Source of the DNA: TMED108 sp036166415
GTDB lineage: Bacteria > Fidelibacterota > Marinisomatia > Marinisomatales > TCS55
NCBI GenBank assembly: GCA_036166415.1
Contig: JAYZHP010000115.1
Span: forward strand, 1 to 28,577
Direction: 5' to 3'
Length of the DNA: 28,577 nucleotides
Shown: positions 23,740 to 28,577 of the stretch, one piece after another
Layout: each line of letters begins with the position of its first letter
How positions within the stretch are numbered: the first letter of the stretch is position 1
Notes under the pieces: generated by a model
What the model was told of the DNA's origin: nothing
Databases searched by the model: none
What the model saw: the letters and a program-made list of their open reading frames with translations, nothing else
Program-made: the position numbers and the translations under genes

Positions 23740-26409
23740 TTAAAAATTAACTCCCATGGAAAACTTTACCATTCTAGGAGTTGCAAACATGGATGGGTTC
23801 TTGATACGATCTTCGTAATCATTGAAATCACTTCGATGACCCGCTAAATCCGTTTCCTTGATCACTGCAGTATAAGCACGACCCGTACCGTCATTGACCC
23901 AATTCTCATTCAATCTATCAAATAAATTATATACAGCTAAGCGAAAGTTGATCTTGTAATCTTTATAGATTGGCATATTGTAGTATGCCATTAGATCTGC
24001 ATTATATTTTGCAGGGCGATAATCATTATTTGGATAGAGATTTATACGCGAAAGTCTGCTTTCTTCAATTGGGGAAAATGTATAGGGTGAGCCTGAATTA
24101 TAATAACCAGTAATCGAAGCTCCATAATTTGCAGTATTGTAGGCTAGAGTAGCATTAAATGTATGTCGTTGATCCCAGCTCATTGGAATAAATCTATTTA
24201 CAGGATCCATGCTTGCTCCAGATCGTGAAAATGCTTGTTGGGGATTATCAGCATTTCCCCTTGTATATTGGAGTGTATAATTTATCCATGATGAAATAGG
24301 CCCAGACTGCAGGTCAAATTTGATTTCAAGTCCTCTAGCATTTCCATAATCTTTATTGCTATACAAACCGTATTCAATTTGATTGTACGTACTAATTATT
24401 CTGGTGCTTAGTAAATTATAAATATCGCGGTAAAAAAGAGAAACTTCCAAGCCTGCCCCAGGAAAGAGCTGTTGCCATAATCCAATTTCATAAGTTACCG
24501 TCTTTTCAGCTTTTAATCCCGCATTTCCCATCACGGTAGAATAATCATTGGGCGCAATCAAAAATGAATGGTTCTGAAATAAGGAATACATAGGAGGCAT
24601 TTGGAAAAAATGACCATAGCTAAAATGGAGAACTGCTGCATCGCCAAGTTGGTATGCCAATCCAAATCTCGGGCTAATTTGGGTTTGCGGTTTAGCATTA
24701 GGATAACTAGAAGTCATGCTGTCTGGCAAAGAAAGTTGATTCGCCGGATTACGTCTATCGGAAGGAATAGGCGAATTAGGATTAAAGGTATCGTATCTTA
24801 AGCCAAGATTAATTACCATTTCCTCAAATTCCATTTTGTCCTGAATGAACGCAGACATTTCATTAGGTTTTACTGTGTACACATCGGCATATAGGGTGGA
24901 ATCGCCCAATATATGTGGTTCGTATAGATCGGCTTCTTCAGCAGTCCCAAAATATTTGTTTCTAATCTGATGCCATGCATTATCAATATTATAACTGGTA
25001 AAGTTCAATCCCGTTTTAATACTATGATTTTTATTTACAATCCAATTCAGATCAAATTTTGAGTTAACGCTATTCACCGTTCTTTCATCATGATGTTTTT
25101 GCTGCCCTCCAGTATAAAACCCAGGTCCAAAACTCTCTAAATATTTGTCATGAACATAATTACTATCTAATGGGTCTTTATATAAATAGCCACCCGAATA
25201 ATTTTCAGTAGTAGAAAGCTTCAGATCATAAAATAGATTAGTAGATAATAGATGATTCCATTGGAAGGAAAAGAAATTGGTTTTACCATATCCGGCTGCC
25301 ATCCCATCGGGATTATATTTAAATCCATGGTCATATCCATGACCTTCGTCTTGATCTGTTGAGAATAATGTTGAGAATCGAATCCCGTCAAGCACCTGAA
25401 AAGAAAGCTTGCCAAGTACACTGCTACCATACCACCGGTTCATACTCACATAACTAGAATCACCCGTATTTTGCGTGGCCCATAGTAACGGATTGTCGCT
25501 ATAATAATTACTGATATCAGTGACATTATATCGTCTGATTCCATTTAGGTGATTGCGATTGCTTTGATCGCGAATATTTAAAAAGAAGAAGACCTTATCT
25601 TTGATAATTGGTCCACTCAGTTGAAATTTATAATCTTGGTTGCGGTTAAATACTAATTGATCAAGACCTAAGAAGATGTGTGAATTTCCAGTTACATATT
25701 CACCAAACCCTGTAGAAAAAGATCCACCATACCTATTAGATCCATCTTTAGTGACCGCATTAACAACCCCACTCATCGCATTTCCATATTCAGCATTAAA
25801 GGTACCTGTAATCACCTCAAGATCTTGAATGACATCGGGTTCAATACTAAGCATGGATGATGAACCTCCAAATACCTCATCCACTTTAATTCCATCCACT
25901 AGATACGTTACTTCAGTCATTCTGCCACCACGAAAATGGCCTTCTACAACACCAGCTTGCATACCAACAATTGCGCCAAGATCCTCTACTGCTAATTTCT
26001 CAATTTGATCGGTTGAAATATTTTTTATAGTAGAAGTTTGGTCTTTCTTTGTAGTGATAGCATCCACCTCAACCGTAACAGTTTCACCTTGAATTACCGT
26101 AGCTGTTAAAACCGCATCAATTGTAGTCGTTCTATTTACGGATACCCGAACGTTTTCAAATACCAATTGTTTATAGCCAATCATGTCAACGACTAATGTG
26201 TAAACACCTGGCTTAATATTCACAATTGAATAATACCCTTCAAGATCACTAGCGGTACCTAAATTGGTATCTTTGACAATGACGTTTGCGGCAATTAATG
26301 GCTCATTGGTATCGCCATCTTTAATGATGCCAGAAATTTTACCTGTAGTTTGGGCCATTAAACCCATAGTAAAAATTATATTTAATGATAATTGTAAAAT
26401 GAATCGCAT
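23740..26409 (-). CDS. SusC-like TonB-dependent outer-membrane receptor (operon B)
   Basis: This 889-aa receptor has the signal MRFILQLSLNIIFTMGLMA, then Gln. Residues 23-104 are a carboxypeptidase-regulatory-like domain (GKISGIIKDGDTNEPLIAAN). A clear TonB box, ETVTVE, is at 109-114. The plug is about 120-225 (MQAGVVEGHFRGGRMTEVTY, YLVDGIKV, GTFNAEYGNAMSGVV). The barrel ends in Phe (KFSMGVNF). It heads the beta-glucan operon, so the likely cargo is gluco-oligosaccharides released by the downstream GH16 and GH5 enzymes. It starts 33 bases after the U tract of an intrinsic terminator that closes the gene upstream, with no visible Shine-Dalgarno. It is paralogous to 2632-5376, but the extent of divergence suggests a different ligand. 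Confidence 0.93.
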   Translation of the reverse strand: MRFILQLSLNIIFTMGLMAQTTGKISGIIKDGDTNEPLIAANVIVKDTNLGTASDLEGYYSIVNIKPGVYTLVVDMIGYKQLVFENVRVSVNRTTTIDAVLTATVIQGETVTVEVDAITTKKDQTSTIKNISTDQIEKLAVEDLGAIVGMQAGVVEGHFRGGRMTEVTYLVDGIKVDEVFGGSSSMLSIEPDVIQDLEVITGTFNAEYGNAMSGVVNAVTKDGSNRYGGSFSTGFGEYVTGNSHIFLGLDQLVFNRNQDYKFQLSGPIIKDKVFFFLNIRDQSNRNHLNGIRRYNVTDISNYYSDNPLLWATQNTGDSSYVSMNRWYGSSVLGKLSFQVLDGIRFSTLFSTDQDEGHGYDHGFKYNPDGMAAGYGKTNFFSFQWNHLLSTNLFYDLKLSTTENYSGGYLYKDPLDSNYVHDKYLESFGPGFYTGGQQKHHDERTVNSVNSKFDLNWIVNKNHSIKTGLNFTSYNIDNAWHQIRNKYFGTAEEADLYEPHILGDSTLYADVYTVKPNEMSAFIQDKMEFEEMVINLGLRYDTFNPNSPIPSDRRNPANQLSLPDSMTSSYPNAKPQTQISPRFGLAYQLGDAAVLHFSYGHFFQMPPMYSLFQNHSFLIAPNDYSTVMGNAGLKAEKTVTYEIGLWQQLFPGAGLEVSLFYRDIYNLLSTRIISTYNQIEYGLYSNKDYGNARGLEIKFDLQSGPISSWINYTLQYTRGNADNPQQAFSRSGASMDPVNRFIPMSWDQRHTFNATLAYNTANYGASITGYYNSGSPYTFSPIEESRLSRINLYPNNDYRPAKYNADLMAYYNMPIYKDYKINFRLAVYNLFDRLNENWVNDGTGRAYTAVIKETDLAGHRSDFNDYEDRIKNPSMFATPRMVKFSMGVNF

Positions 26410-26438
26410 TTATTGACTTGGTTTTTCAATATGAATAT

Positions 26439-26474
26439 AAAAAAAATAGGGACGAGATTCCTCGCCCCTATTTT
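26439..26474 (-). terminator. Strong intrinsic terminator after the 26490 gene
   Basis: On the minus strand AAAATAGGGGCGAG pairs with CTCGTCCCTATTTT around loop GAAT, a 14-bp stem with one G-U pair, followed by further U (eight U in all from 26446 to 26439). It lies 16 bases after the stop of the upstream CBM gene and ends only about 30 bases before the start of the operon B receptor. Confidence 0.88.
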
Positions 26475-26489
26475 ATTAAATCAATAATC

Positions 26490-28577
26490 CTATTTCATTA
26501 GGATCATTTTTTGTGTTCGCGTAAAGCTCGAGGACTCTAGGCGATAGAAGTACACACCGGATGGCATACTAGAAGCATTCCACATCACCTTATGGGTTCC
26601 GGCAGGTCTATATTCATCAACTAGCCTTACCAGTTCACGACCCAATACATCATAAATCATTAATCTGGTTGGCCCAGCAAGTCCTAATGAATATTCTATC
26701 GTGGTTGTCGGATTAAATGGATTTGGATAATTTCTCTCAAGTGCAAAACTCGATGCAATCATATCATCTTCAGTGCTTAAGATATCTCCATCTTTCCTGC
26801 CAACATAGGTATGCGACCAGACTGATGGTGTTTGCCATGCATTGTCATTGTTGTTCTTAGACATGAAGAGATTGCCCTCCCAACCGGAACCATCATTATC
26901 GTGCCATGCTGGTTCGATTGGAATTCTCATTCCTTCTTTTGCAACAAACACTGAGTCTGTATTAATCTTTGCTAGTGAATCAAGTTGAATACTGAATTCA
27001 ATTACAGCATTGGGAGAACCATTGACTCCAGAGTTAGCGTATGTGACATAGCTCTTATCGCTTAACCCGGTGGATGTTCCAAACTCTACAAATGCGCTAT
27101 CACCTAAGAATGCGAATTTATAATCTGGCTCAGCGCCTCTTCCAGCACCAGCATGCTTTGGCCCTCTTTGATCATACAGACCCATAAACACTTCCATCGC
27201 ATCTTGCTCCCACCAATTGCCAGCACCAACATTGAATACATCATCGGTCACATCTGCTGCCATATATAATGTTCCGCCACCCACAGCAATATATAGTTTT
27301 ATATATGCATCGTCATCATTATCAACGGTTGACCATACTTTTGGTGTTCCCATTGAATTTGTTGATACGCCCATCTCAAGCGGAATAATACCGCTAGATA
27401 GCCATTCCGAAAGGTCACCGTCAGCTTTAAAATTAGCTGGTGGTGTCATTGAAATTGTTGGTATGCCTCTTGCAACATTATTCACTGGTGCGCTCATCGC
27501 AGCCACTTTACTCTTGTTTCCAGCTGCGTCGGTTACTACCACAGCATAATACCAAGCTGCAGGGCGATCTGAAAGCGGAATCGTAAGATCATGGTACGCT
27601 TCTTGTGTGCCTTCTACTATCCCCATTGCAACAACATCAGCGCCTTGTAAAGAGTCAGAGTGGGTAGTGCTAAATGCAGTGCGACTAGCATAGACGCTAT
27701 ACGTTTCTCCAAATTCACCTACTACATCATCCCAAACCACGGCATTAGTATACGTACCTGGGATTGCATCCACATTCTCAGCAACTGCTGGTGATACAAA
27801 ATCAAATGAAGGCTTACCGGTCCAGGCTTCGGTGATCATCATTGTCTCGCCTGCATAGCCCTTGCCTTGCGCAATAAATTGGAAGACCTTGACTTTTGTA
27901 GTATCAAAACCGGATGTCGTGTTATCGCCATAGACAAAATCTTTCAAAGGAACTTGTACCGTATGCCATGCATCATCAGCTGTGATGTTGACTTCTTTGA
28001 CAAGTTTACCGCTACCCGCTTCATACTGAAGGCGAATATTATCTCCAGAAAACTTTGCGGTCTTATATTTGAACTGTACGGTATCCTTCATCCATTCATA
28101 ACTCATGTCGTGATTTGGATTGATGTTCCAGCCAGCGCCTGTGACGCCCCAGCCATCACCACCCATGGTCCATTTAAGTGCATTGGTTTCAGTTGAAGTG
28201 CCCGCGCCAGATACAACTTCCAATGTGGAGGCGCTTCCATCTCCCCAGCCGAATGGAGAGCCCATATCAGCGGGTGACGCTTTTCCATTGAAGTAGACAA
28301 ATGGGGTGGTCTTTCTACCTTTTAAAGTTAGGTTATCAATATAAACCGTCGCTGTTGAAACCGAGCGATCTGTGGCATTACCTGAGAATTCAAAGGTATA
28401 GCCTTTGATCCGATCGGTATCAAAGGTTGTATTGCCAGAAATTCCAGCCCAACCCGTGCGGTTGAATCCATTTTTATTATCCCAGTTGTTTGGGTCTTCT
28501 GTTAATGGAATATCCACTGTTACCCAATCAGATGTCGCATCGCCTAATCTAGGGACTGTAAATGAATAATAAAATTC
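26490..28577 (-). CDS. Secreted multi-CBM protein with CBM9-like and T9SS sorting domains (5' end outside window)
   Basis: The frame is open to the right edge; the GTG at 28517 is internal, because EFYYSFTVPRLGDA can be read in frame before it. About 695 residues are visible. From the N-terminal side: two CBM11/CIA30-like jelly-roll modules (28577-28310 with TVYIDNLTLKG; 28280-27850 with IRLQYEAGSGK and WHTVQVPLKDFVYG); a fibronectin-III-like segment (about 27800-27500); a CBM9-like domain starting KADGDLSEW (27428), with LYMAADVTDDVF and WEQDAMEVFMGLYDQ; and a T9SS sorting domain (about 26745-26490, NYPNPFNPTTTIEYSL to MILMK). It is probably a surface glycan-binding protein; an enzyme domain may lie beyond the edge. 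A strong terminator follows it. Confidence 0.85.
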   Translation of the reverse strand, partial: EFYYSFTVPRLGDATSDWVTVDIPLTEDPNNWDNKNGFNRTGWAGISGNTTFDTDRIKGYTFEFSGNATDRSVSTATVYIDNLTLKGRKTTPFVYFNGKASPADMGSPFGWGDGSASTLEVVSGAGTSTETNALKWTMGGDGWGVTGAGWNINPNHDMSYEWMKDTVQFKYKTAKFSGDNIRLQYEAGSGKLVKEVNITADDAWHTVQVPLKDFVYGDNTTSGFDTTKVKVFQFIAQGKGYAGETMMITEAWTGKPSFDFVSPAVAENVDAIPGTYTNAVVWDDVVGEFGETYSVYASRTAFSTTHSDSLQGADVVAMGIVEGTQEAYHDLTIPLSDRPAAWYYAVVVTDAAGNKSKVAAMSAPVNNVARGIPTISMTPPANFKADGDLSEWLSSGIIPLEMGVSTNSMGTPKVWSTVDNDDDAYIKLYIAVGGGTLYMAADVTDDVFNVGAGNWWEQDAMEVFMGLYDQRGPKHAGAGRGAEPDYKFAFLGDSAFVEFGTSTGLSDKSYVTYANSGVNGSPNAVIEFSIQLDSLAKINTDSVFVAKEGMRIPIEPAWHDNDGSGWEGNLFMSKNNNDNAWQTPSVWSHTYVGRKDGDILSTEDDMIASSFALERNYPNPFNPTTTIEYSLGLAGPTRLMIYDVLGRELVRLVDEYRPAGTHKVMWNASSMPSGVYFYRLESSSFTRTQKMILMK

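Noticed and set aside
26436..26446. A-run as a phase-variable homopolymer
   Set aside because: It is the U tract and stem base of the terminator and lies outside coding sequence.
27217..28196. Plus-strand open frames of about 110 residues antisense to the right-edge CBM gene
   Set aside because: Shadows of a gene whose protein has clear CBM9-like and T9SS domains; low-complexity products with no start signal.
28515..28517. GTG as the start of the right-edge CBM gene
   Set aside because: The frame continues to the window edge with domain-like sequence, and no signal peptide follows the GTG, so the gene begins outside the window.
1..28577. Mobile elements, CRISPR arrays, tRNA or rRNA genes
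   Set aside because: No transposase or integrase motifs, no short spaced repeats, and no cloverleaf or rRNA-like sequence seen on either strand; the only long repeat is the in-frame CBM duplication.

Overview
The window looks like a piece of an A/T-rich genome from the FCB superphylum (Fibrobacterota-Chlorobiota-Bacteroidota and relatives). A Marinimicrobia (SAR406)/Neomarinimicrobiota-like or Ignavibacteria/Calditrichota-like marine or sediment lineage is my best guess. This is inferred from SusC-type TonB-dependent receptors with an N-terminal carboxypeptidase-regulatory-like domain, PorV/PorQ-family outer-membrane proteins, type IX secretion system (T9SS) C-terminal sorting domains (YPNPFN...), and signal peptides that almost all place Gln at the cleavage site. 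No rRNA, tRNA or taxonomic marker gene is present, so the phylum is not proven.

Layout. (1) 1-2390, minus strand, open at the left edge: a large secreted protein with two near-identical carbohydrate-binding-like modules alternating with FG-GAP/VCBS-like DxDGDG repeats. (2) 2391-2631: divergent intergenic region. (3) 2632-9802, plus strand, operon A: TonB-dependent receptor, ~1135-aa acidic Ca-binding-like T9SS cargo, PorV-family protein, with overlapping start/stop codons. (4) 9800-9823: A/T-rich hairpin between convergent operons. (5) 26409 down to 9814, minus strand, operon B, about 16.6 kb with almost no intergenic space: a paralogous receptor, 1148-aa cargo and PorV trio, then a parvulin/SurA-like lipoprotein, a circularly permuted GH16 lichenase-type glucanase, a GH16 laminarinase-type lipoprotein, a GH5 glucanase with CBM6, a CotH-kinase/lamin-tail protein, and a DUF2834 membrane protein. 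(6) 26439-26474: strong intrinsic terminator. (7) 26490-28577, minus strand, open at the right edge: a secreted multi-CBM T9SS protein.

How it fits together. Operon B reads as a polysaccharide utilization locus for beta-glucans (laminarin and mixed-linkage glucan type). Surface endo-glucanases (GH16, GH16, GH5) would cut the polymer, CBM-rich surface proteins hold it, and the TonB receptor imports oligosaccharides. There is no SusD. Instead each SusC-like receptor is followed at once by a ~1140-aa T9SS cargo and a PorV-family barrel. PorV is the known T9SS cargo shuttle, so this receptor-cargo-PorV trio, present twice in one window, may be a SusD-independent uptake complex with its own export factor. 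That is the most interesting proposal here. No regulator, inner-membrane sugar transporter or oligosaccharide-clearing exo-enzyme was found in the window.
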